Assembly (NCBI RefSeq): GCF_020985305.1
Contig: NZ_CP087588.1
Coordinates: 1,786,501 to 1,850,500 of the forward strand
Reading direction: 5' to 3'
DNA: 64,000 bases
Origin: Croceicoccus sp. Ery15
GTDB taxonomy: Bacteria > Pseudomonadota > Alphaproteobacteria > Sphingomonadales > Sphingomonadaceae
Positions 54,839 to 64,000 of this stretch are shown piece after piece. The notes under the pieces were generated by a model. The model made no database searches, was not told the origin of the DNA, and worked only from the letters and a program-made list of their open reading frames with translations. A program made the translations under genes and the position numbers. The stretch's first letter is position 1; each line of letters begins with the position of its first letter.

Positions 54839-55839
54839 GGCGCAGACCGCAGCGGGCTCGCCTCTGCCAGTATCACCATGAACTGGCTCTCATGGTCGTT
54901 CCAGCGGTCCACGGGCGTCCAGCCGCCTGCCAGCAGCAGCGCGGCGGCAGAGCGGCGGCCGTATTTGTGGCTGTTCTCGGTATGGATCGTCTCGCCCGCC
55001 TGCATGGTGAACGCGCGGCCCGCAACGGTGAAGCCGATATCACGCTGCGCCTCCAGATGCATTTCGATGCGCGCGATATCGTCGTTCCAGATCGCGCGGT
55101 GGCGGAATGCATCGACCGGCATGTCGCCCGCCAGCTCGCGGTTGATGCGGGTCAGCAGGTTGAGGTTGAAACCCGCCGTGACGCCCTTGGCATCGTCGTA
55201 TGCGGGGATCAGGATCTTGCGGCTCTTGATCCGGTCCATCCCGATCAACAGCAGCGGCGGGTGGCCATCGGGGCTGCCGCGTTCCAGCGTTTCGCGCATG
55301 CCGCGCAACAAATCGACCGCCGTGCGCGGCACCATATTGCCGATGGTCGAGCCGGGGAAGAAACCCAGCCGTGCCACCCCCTCGATCTCGGCGGGCATGG
55401 TGACGGGCTGCGTGAAATCGGCTTCCACCGGATGGATCGGCAGATCGGGCAGCTTTTCCGCCAGCCTGCGGGCAGAGGCGCGCAGGAAATCGCCCGAAAT
55501 ATCGATGGGGACATAGGCCGCAGGTTCGATGGCCTGTAACAGCAGCGGCGTTTTGGCCGAGCTGCCCGATCCGAATTCCACCACCGCGCGGCCTGCGCCG
55601 ATCGACCGGCGAAAATCGCTGCCGTGGGCGCGCAATATCTCTTTCTCTGCCCGCGTCGGGTAATATTCGGGCAGGCGCGTGATTTCCTCGAACAGTTCCG
55701 ATCCGCGCTCGTCATAGAACCAGCGCGCGGGGACCGCCTTTTGCGGTTCGGACAGGCCGCGCAGCACGTCGCGCCGGAACGCGTTGTCGATGCCTTCCTC
55801 GTCCTCGTCCACGATGCGCAAGGCTTGCTGGACCGTCAT
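54835..55839 (-). CDS. egtD: L-histidine N-alpha-methyltransferase
   Basis: Makes hercynine from histidine and SAM, the first step of ergothioneine. The 334-residue protein has PKAVPARWFYDERGSELFEEIT-like start (about 33-50), the SAM site VVEFGSGSSAKT (about 88), GSTIGN (about 163) and IHTENSHKY near 287, which binds histidine. ATG at 55839 follows egtB by 12 bases. The two form one leftward unit next to the nitric-oxide genes. Confidence 0.94.
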   Translation of the reverse strand: MTVQQALRIVDEDEEGIDNAFRRDVLRGLSEPQKAVPARWFYDERGSELFEEITRLPEYYPTRAEKEILRAHGSDFRRSIGAGRAVVEFGSGSSAKTPLLLQAIEPAAYVPIDISGDFLRASARRLAEKLPDLPIHPVEADFTQPVTMPAEIEGVARLGFFPGSTIGNMVPRTAVDLLRGMRETLERGSPDGHPPLLLIGMDRIKSRKILIPAYDDAKGVTAGFNLNLLTRINRELAGDMPVDAFRHRAIWNDDIARIEMHLEAQRDIGFTVAGRAFTMQAGETIHTENSHKYGRRSAAALLLAGGWTPVDRWNDHESQFMVILAEASPLRSAP

Positions 55840-55851
55840 GCCGGATTATCC

Positions 55852-57087
55852 CTATATGTCTTGCGCAAGGCGGAGGCCGGTGAATTGCCAGCGCTGGTGC
55901 GGGTAAAAGAAATTGCGATAGCTGGCCCGCGAATGGCCCCGTGCCGTGGCGCAGCTGGCGCCTTTCAGCACGAACTGCCCGCTCATGAACTTGCCGTTAT
56001 ATTCGCCCACCGCGCCGTCGGCGGCCGTGAAACCGGGATGCGGCAAATAGGCGGAGCGCGTCCACTGCCAGCAGCTTCCGAACAATTCCGGCGTGGCGGC
56101 AGGCTGCACCGCTTCGGCGCGGTCCATTTGCTGGCCCGCCGATGGGTCGGCGCGGATCGCAGCCACTTCCCATTCCGCCTCGGTCGGCAGACGGCTTTGC
56201 GCCCATGATGCGAAAGCGTCAGCCTCGTAATATGAGATATGGGCGACGGGGGCCTGCGGGTCGCGGGGTTGCCATCCGGCCAGGGTGAACTGCTCGTCCT
56301 TGTGCCAATAGAGCGGTGCTGTCACGCCTTCCCGCTGCACCCATGCCCAGCCGTCCGACAGCCACAGCGAGGGCGTGCGATAGCCGCCATCGTCGACGAA
56401 TGCCTGCCAGTCCGCATTGCTGACCAGCCGCCGCGACAGGCGGAACGGCTCCAGCAGCACGCGGTGGCGCGGGCCTTCGCAATCGAAGCAGAAACGGTCG
56501 GTCCCGCAATCATGTCCGATCCGCGCGATGCCGCCCTGATGCTCGATCCAGCCGTCGACGGTATGATGCGTATTTTCAGACAAGCGGTCGAACATCGCCG
56601 GGCCGAGCGGGTTCTGAAAAAGAGCGTGCTTGATATCGGTCAGCAACAATTCCTGATGCTGCTGTTCATGTGCGATGCCCAGCTGGATCAGGGGCGCGCA
56701 ATCCTCGCGCTCCAGCAGCGCCTCCATCGCCGCATCGACGGCGCGGCGGAATGCGACAATCTCCTCAAGCGAGGGGCGCGAAAGCATGCCGCGCGAAAAG
56801 CGGGCGATGCGCCGCCCTTCCGCCTCGTAATAGGAATTGAACAGGAACGGATATTTCCCGTCGAACAGGCGATATCCGTCCAGATGGTCGCGCAGCAGGA
56901 ATGTTTCGAATAACCAGCTGGTGTGCGCCAGATGCCATTTGGCGGGGCTGGCATCTTCCATCGACTGTATGGTCGCGTCGGCGTCGGATAGGGGCGCGGC
57001 AAGATCGAGCGTCAGGGCGCGGGTCGCGCGGAACCGGTCCGCTGTAACAGCCGGTCCGATCGGTGCGGGTCTGGTAGCAATGCCCAT
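55852..57087 (-). CDS. egtB: Ergothioneine biosynthesis protein EgtB
   Basis: Iron enzyme that joins hercynine to a thiol (cysteine or gamma-glutamylcysteine) with oxygen. The 411-residue protein has the DinB-like part with H-x3-H-x-E (AKWHLAHTSWLFETFLL near 50 and GIAHEQQHQELLL near 140) that binds iron, and the FGE-like part with the sulphatase-modifying pattern (DAFASWAQSRLPTEAEWEVAA near 295). ATG at 57087 is the family start. No egtA, egtC or egtE is seen in the window, so the thiol source and last steps must lie elsewhere. Confidence 0.93.
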   Translation of the reverse strand: MGIATRPAPIGPAVTADRFRATRALTLDLAAPLSDADATIQSMEDASPAKWHLAHTSWLFETFLLRDHLDGYRLFDGKYPFLFNSYYEAEGRRIARFSRGMLSRPSLEEIVAFRRAVDAAMEALLEREDCAPLIQLGIAHEQQHQELLLTDIKHALFQNPLGPAMFDRLSENTHHTVDGWIEHQGGIARIGHDCGTDRFCFDCEGPRHRVLLEPFRLSRRLVSNADWQAFVDDGGYRTPSLWLSDGWAWVQREGVTAPLYWHKDEQFTLAGWQPRDPQAPVAHISYYEADAFASWAQSRLPTEAEWEVAAIRADPSAGQQMDRAEAVQPAATPELFGSCWQWTRSAYLPHPGFTAADGAVGEYNGKFMSGQFVLKGASCATARGHSRASYRNFFYPHQRWQFTGLRLAQDI

Positions 57088-57167
57088 GCCATGAAAAATG
57101 CGCGAGGCAGGCTATGGTGCCCGCCCCGCGCAAATTTAACTATTGTCGCCTGCCTAGAGGCGGGCGC

Positions 57168-58544
57168 TCAGGCCGCGTCGCGGCGGGCGACCATCTCGGC
57201 ATTCAGTTCCTCGGCCAGCAGGAATGCCAGCTCGATCGACTGCGCGGCGTTCAGGCGCGGATCGCAATGGGTGCGATAGCGGGCCGACAATGCCTCGTCC
57301 GTGATGGCGACCGCGCCGCCGGTGCATTCGGTCACGTCCTGCCCCGTCATTTCCACATGGATGCCGCCGGCATGGGTGCCTTCGGCGCGGTGGACGGCGA
57401 AAAAGCCCTTCACTTCCGAAAGGATGCGATCGAACGGGCGCGTCTTGAACCCGCTTTCCGACTTGATGACATTGCCGTGCATCGGATCGCACGACCAGAC
57501 CACCGGATGGCCTTCGCGCTTCACCGCGCGGACCAGCGGGGCCAGCCCTGCCTCTACCTTTTCGTGGCCGAAGCGGCTGATCAGCGTGATCCGCCCCGCC
57601 TCGCGCCGGGGGTTCAGCGTGTCGAGCATCGACAGCAGCGCGTCGGGCGACAGGCTGGGGCCGCATTTCATGCCGATGGGATTGCCCACGCCGCGCAGGA
57701 ACTCGACATGCGCCGACCCTTCGAAACGGGTGCGGTCGCCGATCCACAGCATATGCGCGCTGGTGTCGTACCATTCGCCGGTCAGCGAATCGCGGCGGGT
57801 CAACGCCTGCTCATAGGGCAGCAGCAGCGCTTCGTGGCTGGTATAGAAATCGGTGGCCTTCAGCTGCGGCACGGTGGCGGGATCGACGCCGCATGCCTCC
57901 ATGAAATCCAGCGCTTCGCTGATCCGGTCGGCCGTCTGCGCAAAACGCGTTCCCCACGGCGAACGGTCCATGAAATCCAGCGTCCACTGGTGCACCTGCC
58001 GCAGATTGGCATAGCCGCCACCGGCAAAGGCGCGCAGCAGGTTCAGCGTCGCCGCCGCCTGGCTATATGCGCGCACCATGCGTTCGGGATCGGGCTGGCG
58101 GCCCGCCGCATCGAACGCGATATCATTGATGTTGTCACCGAAATAGCTGGGCAGCTCGACGCCGTCCTTTACCTCGACATTGCTGGACCGCGGCTTGGCG
58201 AACTGGCCCGCCATGCGGCCCACTTTCACGACCTTTTGCTTGCTGGCAAAGGTCAGCACCACCGCCATCTGCAGGATCACGCGGAACGTGTCGCGGATAT
58301 TGTCGGGATGGAATTCGGCAAAGCTTTCGGCGCAATCGCCGCCCTGCAACAGGAAACCGCGACCCTGCGCGACCTCGCCCAGCTCGGCCTTCAGCGCGCG
58401 GGCTTCGCCCGCAAAGACGAGCGGGGGAAAGCGGGTCAGCCTGTGCTCCACATCGGCAAGCGCCGCCGTGTCGGCATAGGTGGGAAGATGCTTTGCTTCC
58501 TTCGATGTCCAGCTTTCGGGGCTCCAGTCCGCCGTCTTGTTCAC
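57168..58544 (-). CDS. aroG: 3-Deoxy-7-phosphoheptulonate synthase, class II
   Basis: First enzyme of the shikimate pathway, plant/AroA-II type, 458 residues. Conserved blocks are [37 protein letters not shown] (about 39-75; the cysteine helps bind metal), [21 protein letters not shown] (about 99), WSCDPMHGN (about 367) and [18 protein letters not shown] near 410, supplying the metal and phosphoenolpyruvate sites. It is transcribed alone. Confidence 0.95.
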   Translation of the reverse strand: MNKTADWSPESWTSKEAKHLPTYADTAALADVEHRLTRFPPLVFAGEARALKAELGEVAQGRGFLLQGGDCAESFAEFHPDNIRDTFRVILQMAVVLTFASKQKVVKVGRMAGQFAKPRSSNVEVKDGVELPSYFGDNINDIAFDAAGRQPDPERMVRAYSQAAATLNLLRAFAGGGYANLRQVHQWTLDFMDRSPWGTRFAQTADRISEALDFMEACGVDPATVPQLKATDFYTSHEALLLPYEQALTRRDSLTGEWYDTSAHMLWIGDRTRFEGSAHVEFLRGVGNPIGMKCGPSLSPDALLSMLDTLNPRREAGRITLISRFGHEKVEAGLAPLVRAVKREGHPVVWSCDPMHGNVIKSESGFKTRPFDRILSEVKGFFAVHRAEGTHAGGIHVEMTGQDVTECTGGAVAITDEALSARYRTHCDPRLNAAQSIELAFLLAEELNAEMVARRDAA

Positions 58545-58668
58545 TTCGTCACTCCATCGCCTGCCGGGCCTGTTGCCTCGGCAGTTTCTCTCTCCATCCG
58601 AAATGTCGGAATGGAGCCGCCCTTACCCCTTGGGGATAGGCTTTGCAAAGGTTTCAGGCGTTACCGTA

Positions 58669-61623
58669 TCAGCGCGAGGCCGCCGCGTCCCCCGATCCGT
58701 CACCGGCACGCGCGCTGGCGCCCGGCACGATTTCGATCCGCATGGCATTGCCCGTCAGATAGCGATGGGCCAGCGCCTGCATCTCTTCGGGAGTGACCTG
58801 CGAATAATCGCGGATGATCGTCCTGATCTGGTCGATCCGGCGCGGATCGCGCGACGCGCCGCCCAGCTCGCTCAGCCAGAAACCGTTACCGCTCGACACA
58901 CGCTCGATATAGCTGCGCAGCGGTTCGGTAACGCGGGCGATTTCCTCGGCACTGGGCGGATTGGTCGCAAGGTCTTCGGCAATGCTGGTCGCCGTGTCGA
59001 AGAACACCTGAACCTCGTCCGGCTCGACCTGCGCCATGGCGATGATCGATCCGCCCGTTTCGCGGTCCAGCGGCCAGCGCGAGGCGACATTGGGCGAATA
59101 GCTGGCGCCCAGCTTTTCGCGCATCGCATCGAACAGACGGTTGGAGAAAATCTGCGTCAACACCTGCGTCTTGCGCGACAGGGTCACGTCGTCGCGCCCG
59201 CCGCCCGTGGGCCATGCGACCACGGCCGCCGCCTCGTCCGCGTCGCCGCGATGGGTCAGAACGACGGGTGTGTCGCTTGTCTTGGGCGGGGTGGACAATT
59301 GCGGCTTGGCCGCCGCCGGTTCGCGCGGGGCCAATGCGCCGAATGTCTTTTCCAGCGCGGCAATCCCCGCAGCGCGGTCGAAGTCGCCGAAGATTTCCAC
59401 CTGCACCGGTCCGCTCGCCAGAACAGGCGCCCAGGTCGCCTTGAATTCCTCGGCGCTCACGGCTTCCAGTTCGGCAGGGGTGGGCGATTTGAAACGCGGA
59501 TCCTCTCCCCGCAGCAGATATTCGAAGTCGCGGTTCAGAATGCCCGACGGGCTTGCGGCAAAGCTGTCATAGCTGATCGAGAGGCCCGCCTTGGCGCGTT
59601 CCAGCGGGGCGGTATCCCAGCGCGGATCGGCCAGCTTGGCCGCGAACAGGTACAGCTGATCCTCAAGATCGGCGGCACGGGTCTCGCCCGCGAAGACGAA
59701 CTCGCTATCCTCGATCCCGAACTGCAGGCCCATCTTGCGGCCCGTGGTAATCCGGTCGAGCGCGTCCTGGTCCAGCTTTCCGATACCCGCGCCCATCAGG
59801 GCAACCTCGCCCAGTGCGATTTCGGCATTGTCGTCTGCACCGAACGCGCCATAGCCCGCGCCGAAACGCACCCGAACGCTGACGCGTCCCGGTTCCGCCG
59901 TGCTGGGCCAGATCATCGCGGTGACGCCGTTCGACAGGCGCAGCAATTCGATCTCGAACAGACCGGTCGCGGCATTCGCCTCCACGCTGCCCGGCGTGCC
60001 GAGCGAGGGAAGCTCGTCAAACGAAATCGCGGCAGCGGGGACGCGCGCGGAATCGTCGGCCTCCACCGGTTCCAGCAGGGCGGCACGGAACGCGGCCTCG
60101 TCCGCTTCGCTGGCGTTGGGCACGCTCATCAACCCGCGCACGACATCGCCGCTGAACAGCTGCCTGGTATGCTGCAACAGGACATCGGGGGTCAGCTTGG
60201 GCTTCATCCCCTCGAACACGCTCAGCACCACTTCGGGCGCGGCGACGGTTTCGCGGATATTGATCGCCTCGACCACATTGTCGACAAGATCGGCACCCTG
60301 CTGCACGTCGCGGGTTTCCACGCCGACGCGGAACGCATTTTCGAACTCCGCCGCCTCGCGGTCGATCTCTTCCTGCGCGGGCGGGTTTTCGATCGCGTCC
60401 CTGATTACCGCGCGCACGTCCAGCAACGCCCCCTTCCAGTCGGCACCCAGCGGGGTGATCGACACAAAGGTGGCATCGGTCGAACGGTTCAGATCGTCCT
60501 GCGCGACCGACGCGGCGAGATAGCTGCCCCCTGCCCGCGCCCGCGATTCAAGCCGGCGATTGATGATCGACATCGCCAGCTGATCGGTCAGCAGCCCTTC
60601 GTTATAGACGATGGTGTCGACCACCGGCCGCCACGGGCGCATCACGGCATAGCCGATATTGCGCGGCAGATCGGGTTCGACCAGCACGCTGACCTTGTCC
60701 ACCGGCGCCAGCGCACCGGGTGCGGTTTTCGCATCGGGGCCCGGCACCGGATCGCCGAATGCGGGCGCGGGTGTCGCCTTGCCCGAAACTTTCCAGCCGC
60801 CGAACGCCGTCTTCACCGCTTGTTCCAGCACCGCCGTCGGGAAATCGCCTGCGACCACGATGATCGTGTTGTCGGGCCGGTACCAGCGGTCGTAAAACGC
60901 CTTTACGCTTTTGCCATTGGCGGCCTGCAGCGTTTCTACCGTGCCGATGGGCAGACGTTCGGCAATCCGCTGGCCCGCGAAATAGGTTTGCTGCGTCGCT
61001 TCGGAAATCCGCCGCCCCGCCGCACCGCGTTCGCGCCGTTCGGCCAGCACGATGGGCAGTTCGGTCTGCACATTGGCATCGGTCAGCACCGGTCCCGTGA
61101 CCATGCCCGACAGCAGGCGGAACACTTCGGCCAGCTTGGCCTGATCCGTTTCGGGCACATCGACATTGAACACGGTCTGCGTGGGCGACGTGAACGCCCC
61201 CGTATCCGCGCCGATGGTGGTGCCCAGTTCGCGCCAGCGTTCGATGGCCTTGCCGTTCGCCAGATATTTGCTTTCGCGGAACACCAGATGTTCCAGCAAA
61301 TGGGCAAAGCCGCGCTCGCTATCCGCCTCGTGGATCGAACCGGCGTCGACCGCGACGCGCACCGAAACCTGACGCGCGGGAATGTCGTTCTGCCGCACCG
61401 CATAGCGCAGGCCATTGGGCAATTCGCCGAACACCCATTCCTCGTCCACCGGAATGTCGCTGCCGCGATAGAGCCACGGACGGTCCTGTTCCACTTGCGG
61501 CCAGTCGCGCTTGGCCTCTGCCGACGGGGCGGGCTGGGCGGCGGCGGGAACCGCGACGAGCGAGGTGGAGGCAAGAAGGGCGGAAAGCGCGGCAATGACC
61601 GCATGGCGGGATTGGAACTTCAT
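58669..61623 (-). CDS. M16-family zinc metallopeptidase
   Basis: A 984-residue periplasmic peptidase of the pitrilysin/insulinase type. After the signal (FQSRHAVIAALSALLASTSLVAVPAAA) the first domain has the inverted zinc motif HLLEHLVF (about 90) and, 76 residues on, the distal glutamate region. The second half is a degenerate copy without the motif, as usual. It likely degrades peptides or trims signal fragments. It is divergent from the NFU gene, 156 bases away. Confidence 0.92.
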   Translation of the reverse strand: MKFQSRHAVIAALSALLASTSLVAVPAAAQPAPSAEAKRDWPQVEQDRPWLYRGSDIPVDEEWVFGELPNGLRYAVRQNDIPARQVSVRVAVDAGSIHEADSERGFAHLLEHLVFRESKYLANGKAIERWRELGTTIGADTGAFTSPTQTVFNVDVPETDQAKLAEVFRLLSGMVTGPVLTDANVQTELPIVLAERRERGAAGRRISEATQQTYFAGQRIAERLPIGTVETLQAANGKSVKAFYDRWYRPDNTIIVVAGDFPTAVLEQAVKTAFGGWKVSGKATPAPAFGDPVPGPDAKTAPGALAPVDKVSVLVEPDLPRNIGYAVMRPWRPVVDTIVYNEGLLTDQLAMSIINRRLESRARAGGSYLAASVAQDDLNRSTDATFVSITPLGADWKGALLDVRAVIRDAIENPPAQEEIDREAAEFENAFRVGVETRDVQQGADLVDNVVEAINIRETVAAPEVVLSVFEGMKPKLTPDVLLQHTRQLFSGDVVRGLMSVPNASEADEAAFRAALLEPVEADDSARVPAAAISFDELPSLGTPGSVEANAATGLFEIELLRLSNGVTAMIWPSTAEPGRVSVRVRFGAGYGAFGADDNAEIALGEVALMGAGIGKLDQDALDRITTGRKMGLQFGIEDSEFVFAGETRAADLEDQLYLFAAKLADPRWDTAPLERAKAGLSISYDSFAASPSGILNRDFEYLLRGEDPRFKSPTPAELEAVSAEEFKATWAPVLASGPVQVEIFGDFDRAAGIAALEKTFGALAPREPAAAKPQLSTPPKTSDTPVVLTHRGDADEAAAVVAWPTGGGRDDVTLSRKTQVLTQIFSNRLFDAMREKLGASYSPNVASRWPLDRETGGSIIAMAQVEPDEVQVFFDTATSIAEDLATNPPSAEEIARVTEPLRSYIERVSSGNGFWLSELGGASRDPRRIDQIRTIIRDYSQVTPEEMQALAHRYLTGNAMRIEIVPGASARAGDGSGDAAASR

Positions 61624-61779
61624 GAAACCTGTATAGGAAGCGACGCAATGAAGCGCCAGTGAATAGGATTTCCGGCAGAACCGCCGAAAGCATCACCCGT
61701 TCCGCGCCCGAAAGCCGCACTATCGCCCGTGCAAGCAATCACCGCTTGAATGGCGCGCCGGTTCCCCTAAATCACCACC

Positions 61780-62355
61780 ATGTTTATCGAGACCGAAACG
61801 ACACCCAACCCGGCCACGCTGAAATTCCTGCCCGGGCGGCAGGTGATGACATCGGGCACCCGCGACTTTGCCGACCCCGAAGCGGCAGAGGCTTCGCCGC
61901 TGGCATCGGCGCTGTTTTCGATGGGCGATGTCACGGGCGTGTTCTTCGGGTCGGACTTCGTATCCGTCACCGCCGCGCCGGGGGCCGACTGGGCCGCGCT
62001 GAAACCGCAGGTGGTGGCCGTTCTGCTTGACCATTTCGTGTCCGAAGCGCCGCTTTTCGCGGGCGGCGACGCGGCGGGTTTTGCCGTTCCGGCAGAGGAC
62101 GAGGCGGTTGAGGACAATCCCGAGGACGCCGATGTGATCGCCCAGATCCGCGAGCTGATCGAAACCCGCGTGCGCCCTGCCGTGGCAGGCGATGGCGGCG
62201 ATATCGTCTATCGCGGTTTCCGCGAAGGCGTGGTCTATCTGCAGATGCAGGGCGCCTGTTCGGGCTGTCCCTCCTCGACAGCGACGCTGAAGCAGGGCAT
62301 CGAGGGGTTGTTGAAGCATTACGTTCCCGAAGTGACCGAGGTGCGCGCGGCCTGA
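61780..62355 (+). CDS. nfuA: NfuA/NFU1-type iron-sulphur scaffold
   Basis: A carrier that delivers iron-sulphur clusters to target proteins. The 191-residue protein has the N-terminal HIRIP5/NFU domain (MFIETETTPNPATLKFLPG) and a C-terminal NifU domain with the CxxC pair in QMQGACSGCPSSTATLKQGIE (about 158-165). It is a likely source of clusters for NsrR and similar proteins, but this is inference. The tsaB gene follows 55 bases on. Confidence 0.94.
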   Translation: MFIETETTPNPATLKFLPGRQVMTSGTRDFADPEAAEASPLASALFSMGDVTGVFFGSDFVSVTAAPGADWAALKPQVVAVLLDHFVSEAPLFAGGDAAGFAVPAEDEAVEDNPEDADVIAQIRELIETRVRPAVAGDGGDIVYRGFREGVVYLQMQGACSGCPSSTATLKQGIEGLLKHYVPEVTEVRAA

Positions 62356-62410
62356 CCGGCGGCGCAAGGGGCCTCGCCGCGGCGGGGCGCTTGAGGGGGT
62401 AAGGCGCGGA

Positions 62411-63079
62411 GTGCGAACTCTCGTCATCGATTGCGCGACCGAGAATTGTTCCGCCGCTCTGTTCGAGCGGGAGGGCGATGCGCTGCGCCTGATCGACGGG
62501 CGCTGCGAAACACTGGGTCGCGGCCATGCCGAACGGCTGGTCCCGATGATTGCAGAATTGCCCGATGGCGGGCGCGCGGACCGGATCGCGGTTTCGACAG
62601 GCCCCGGCAGCTTTACCGGCATTCGCGTCGGGCTGGCCGCTGCCAAGGCGCTGGCGCTGGCTTGGCGGGCCGATCTGGTCGGATTTCCGACACTGGCCCT
62701 GATCGCTGCGCAGGCACGCGCGCAATCGGGTGCCGCGCCGGTCGGCGTTACCAATAATGCGGGCCATGGCGAATGGTTCGTGCAGGAATTCGCCGCCGAC
62801 GGGCTGCCCCGTTCGGATGCGCGCTCGCTCCCCCCCGCCGACGCGCAGACCGCGCTGACCGCGGAACAGGTCGCGGGCAGCAAGGCCGAGGCGCTGGTCG
62901 CCGCGCGCGGGTTCGGACAGGCGTGGCCGCTGCTCCCCGATGCGCGGCAGTTTGCCGCCCTGCCGCAAAGCCTGTTGTTGCCCGATCCGCACCCTGCCTA
63001 TGGCCGCCGCCCCGATGCGGCGATCCCGAACAAGGGCACCACGGGAAGGCGGGTCGACAGCACCCAAAGGGCAGACTGA
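62411..63079 (+). CDS. tsaB: tRNA threonylcarbamoyladenosine protein TsaB
   Basis: The non-catalytic partner of TsaD in making t6A on tRNA. The 222-residue protein starts RTLVIDCATENCSAALFE, has HAERLVPMI (about 40) and TGPGSFTGIRVGLAAAKALALA (about 64-85), the family dimer interface. GTG at 62411 with GGCGCGGA before it is the start. rimI follows and overlaps its stop by one base (TGATG). Confidence 0.92.
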   Translation: MRTLVIDCATENCSAALFEREGDALRLIDGRCETLGRGHAERLVPMIAELPDGGRADRIAVSTGPGSFTGIRVGLAAAKALALAWRADLVGFPTLALIAAQARAQSGAAPVGVTNNAGHGEWFVQEFAADGLPRSDARSLPPADAQTALTAEQVAGSKAEALVAARGFGQAWPLLPDARQFAALPQSLLLPDPHPAYGRRPDAAIPNKGTTGRRVDSTQRAD

Positions 63080-63552
63080 TGCCCGAGCAGAATATAGCCG
63101 ATGCGATCATGCGGGTCATGCAGGTGGCCTTCGATCCGGTTTACGGCGAGGCGTGGAACCGGTCGCAATTGCTGGGCGCGCTGGTGATGCCCGACACGCG
63201 GTTCGTGCTGGTCGACGATACCGGCAATCTGGCTCCGCACGATCTGGACAGAGTGACCGGCTTTGCCTTGCTACGCCGCGCAATGGACGAGGAAGAGCTG
63301 CTGCTGATCGCGGTCGCACCCGAATCGCGGGGCAAGGGGCTGGGCGGCAGATTGCTGGACCGGGCAGTCGAAACGTCGCGCGATCTGCGCTGTTCCAAGA
63401 TATTTCTGGAAATGCGCGACGACAATCCGGCGCGTCATTTGTATCACGCCCACGGTTTCAAGCCCGTGGGGTTAAGACGCGACTATTATTCGGGACGCGA
63501 TGGCAAAAGGCGAAACGCGATTACTTTCATGCGTGTTATTAACGCATTTTAA
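63079..63552 (+). CDS. rimI: Ribosomal protein S18-alanine N-acetyltransferase
   Basis: GNAT enzyme that acetylates the N-terminal alanine of S18. The 157-residue protein has the acetyl-CoA loop VAPESRGKGLGGRLLDRAV (about 80-97) and the family end HLYHAHGFKPVGLRRDYYS (about 120-138). It starts in the tsaB stop (TGATG), the usual tsaB-rimI arrangement; its likely substrate rpsR is 14 kb upstream. An open frame runs further upstream in this reading phase but inside tsaB. Confidence 0.92.
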   Translation: MPEQNIADAIMRVMQVAFDPVYGEAWNRSQLLGALVMPDTRFVLVDDTGNLAPHDLDRVTGFALLRRAMDEEELLLIAVAPESRGKGLGGRLLDRAVETSRDLRCSKIFLEMRDDNPARHLYHAHGFKPVGLRRDYYSGRDGKRRNAITFMRVINAF

Positions 63553-63775
63553 ATCCATCTTTCGCACTGCAAAAGCTGAGCGAATGCGGCATTCGCGGAA
63601 ATTCGCAGCGCGATCACTTCGAAACTTGAAATTAAAATTTTAACAAGCGGGATTTCAATGAAAAACCCGCACTGAATAGTTGAATTTTAATAAATGATGT
63701 ACCAAAAGACGTGCATCGCCGACGGCATTCGGGGTGGTCAAGCGGCGAAGAACCGTACCGAAAGGATTTTAAGTC
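63553..63775 (+). promoter_or_regulatory. AT-rich control region before mucR
   Basis: Clearly richer in A and T than all flanking genes, with TTGAAATTAAAATTTTAA (63627-63644) and TTGAATTTTAATAAAT (about 63680-63695). A hairpin GCGGG...CCCGC (63647-63670) whose inner part TTTCA/TGAAA also pairs stands between them. MucR-type proteins bind AT-rich DNA with T-A steps and often control their own gene, so self-regulation is plausible. Confidence 0.5.
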
Positions 63776-64000
63776 ATGGATAATCCCGTACTCGACGTGA
63801 ACGAGACGCTAATTACACTCACGTCTGACATCGTTGCCGCCCACGTCAGCAATAATAACGTGGAAGTCGGCGACGTCCCCTCGCTGATCAGCAATGTCTA
63901 TGCTGCGCTCGCCGGTCTTGGCGAAACGGCACAGGAAGAAGAAACGCCGCCCGAACCGGCCGTTTCGATCCGCGCGTCCGTAAAGCCCGACTATATCGTG
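63776..64000 (+). CDS. MucR/Ros family regulator, 5' part only
   Basis: The first 75 codons of a gene that leaves the window. The translated N terminus (ETLITLTSDIVAAHVSNNNVEVGDVPSLI, then NVYAALAGLGE and VSIRASVKPDYIV) matches MucR/Ros proteins, histone-like zinc-finger silencers of alphaproteobacteria that control motility, surface polysaccharides and virulence. The zinc finger would follow beyond the edge. GAAAGGATTTTAAGTC precedes the ATG at 63776. Confidence 0.92.
   Translation, partial: MDNPVLDVNETLITLTSDIVAAHVSNNNVEVGDVPSLISNVYAALAGLGETAQEEETPPEPAVSIRASVKPDYIV

Noticed and set aside
58480..61662. Open frame of 1060 codons on the plus strand opposite the M16 peptidase
   Set aside because: Arg/His/Gln-rich translation without domains; it mirrors the codon pattern of the true gene on the other strand, as is common in GC-rich DNA.

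Overview
The window is high-GC chromosomal DNA from an alphaproteobacterium, most likely a member of the Sphingomonadales (Erythrobacteraceae or Sphingomonadaceae). I infer this from gene content and protein style: a split class I ribonucleotide reductase, GcrA/CtrA-era housekeeping genes, DUF2171 and PHA_gran_rgn proteins, a MucR regulator, ergothioneine genes and many M-(R/K)-type secreted proteins typical of that order. No rRNA, tRNA or CRISPR was seen. Genes are dense on both strands and most large open frames opposite them are GC-driven shadows.

Layout. 1-1.6 kb: a lipoprotein and a polyphosphate kinase 2. 1.8-4.6 kb: an AT-rich, foreign-looking SIR2-like gene cut in two by an IS1380-family insertion (2033-3678) with a 4-bp target duplication. 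4.6-5.7 kb: nrdB. 6.9-17.4 kb: a fatty-acid degradation locus. On the minus strand lie thiolase, FadN-like hydratase/dehydrogenase, acyl-CoA dehydrogenase, a thioesterase and a PHA-system protein in one operon; divergently lie a DUF2147 protein, a FadL-type porin, an acyl-CoA ligase and a MerR regulator. The intergenic region holds two copies of a TTGAC-N6-GTCA(A) box. 17.5-22 kb: a TonB-like Pro-rich protein, a DUF2279 protein and nrdA with NrdR-like boxes. 22-30.6 kb: nadB, a second thiolase, glutathione peroxidase, a glutaredoxin-MauE fusion, bamD, a PPP phosphatase and an L,D-transpeptidase-like protein.

30.8-44.7 kb: lepA, a PhaZ-like hydrolase, a ferredoxin-NADP reductase, dnaN, outer-membrane barrels, an FKBP isomerase, fabG-fabD, and the divergent pair LD-carboxypeptidase / Mur ligase for wall-peptide recycling. 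44.7-53.4 kb: an M28 peptidase, a DUF418 membrane protein, GNAT, the ribosomal operon rpsF-rpsR-rplI, AMP nucleosidase, an alpha/beta hydrolase and asd. 53.5-57.1 kb: a nitrosative/oxidative stress cluster: NsrR-type repressor, Vitreoscilla-type haemoglobin and a YeaR-like protein under a clear NsrR operator, next to egtB-egtD for ergothioneine. 57-64 kb: class II DAHP synthase, an M16 peptidase, an NFU scaffold, tsaB-rimI and the start of a mucR-like gene that runs off the window.

The best-supported unusual observation is the SIR2 gene interrupted by the IS element: removing the element and one TTAG copy restores one 388-codon frame. I see no clear multi-gene system that is wholly new; the other points of interest are regulatory (paired NrdR-like boxes at both nrd genes, the fatty-acid box, the NsrR operator overlapping a good promoter) and some unusual fusions or motif variants.
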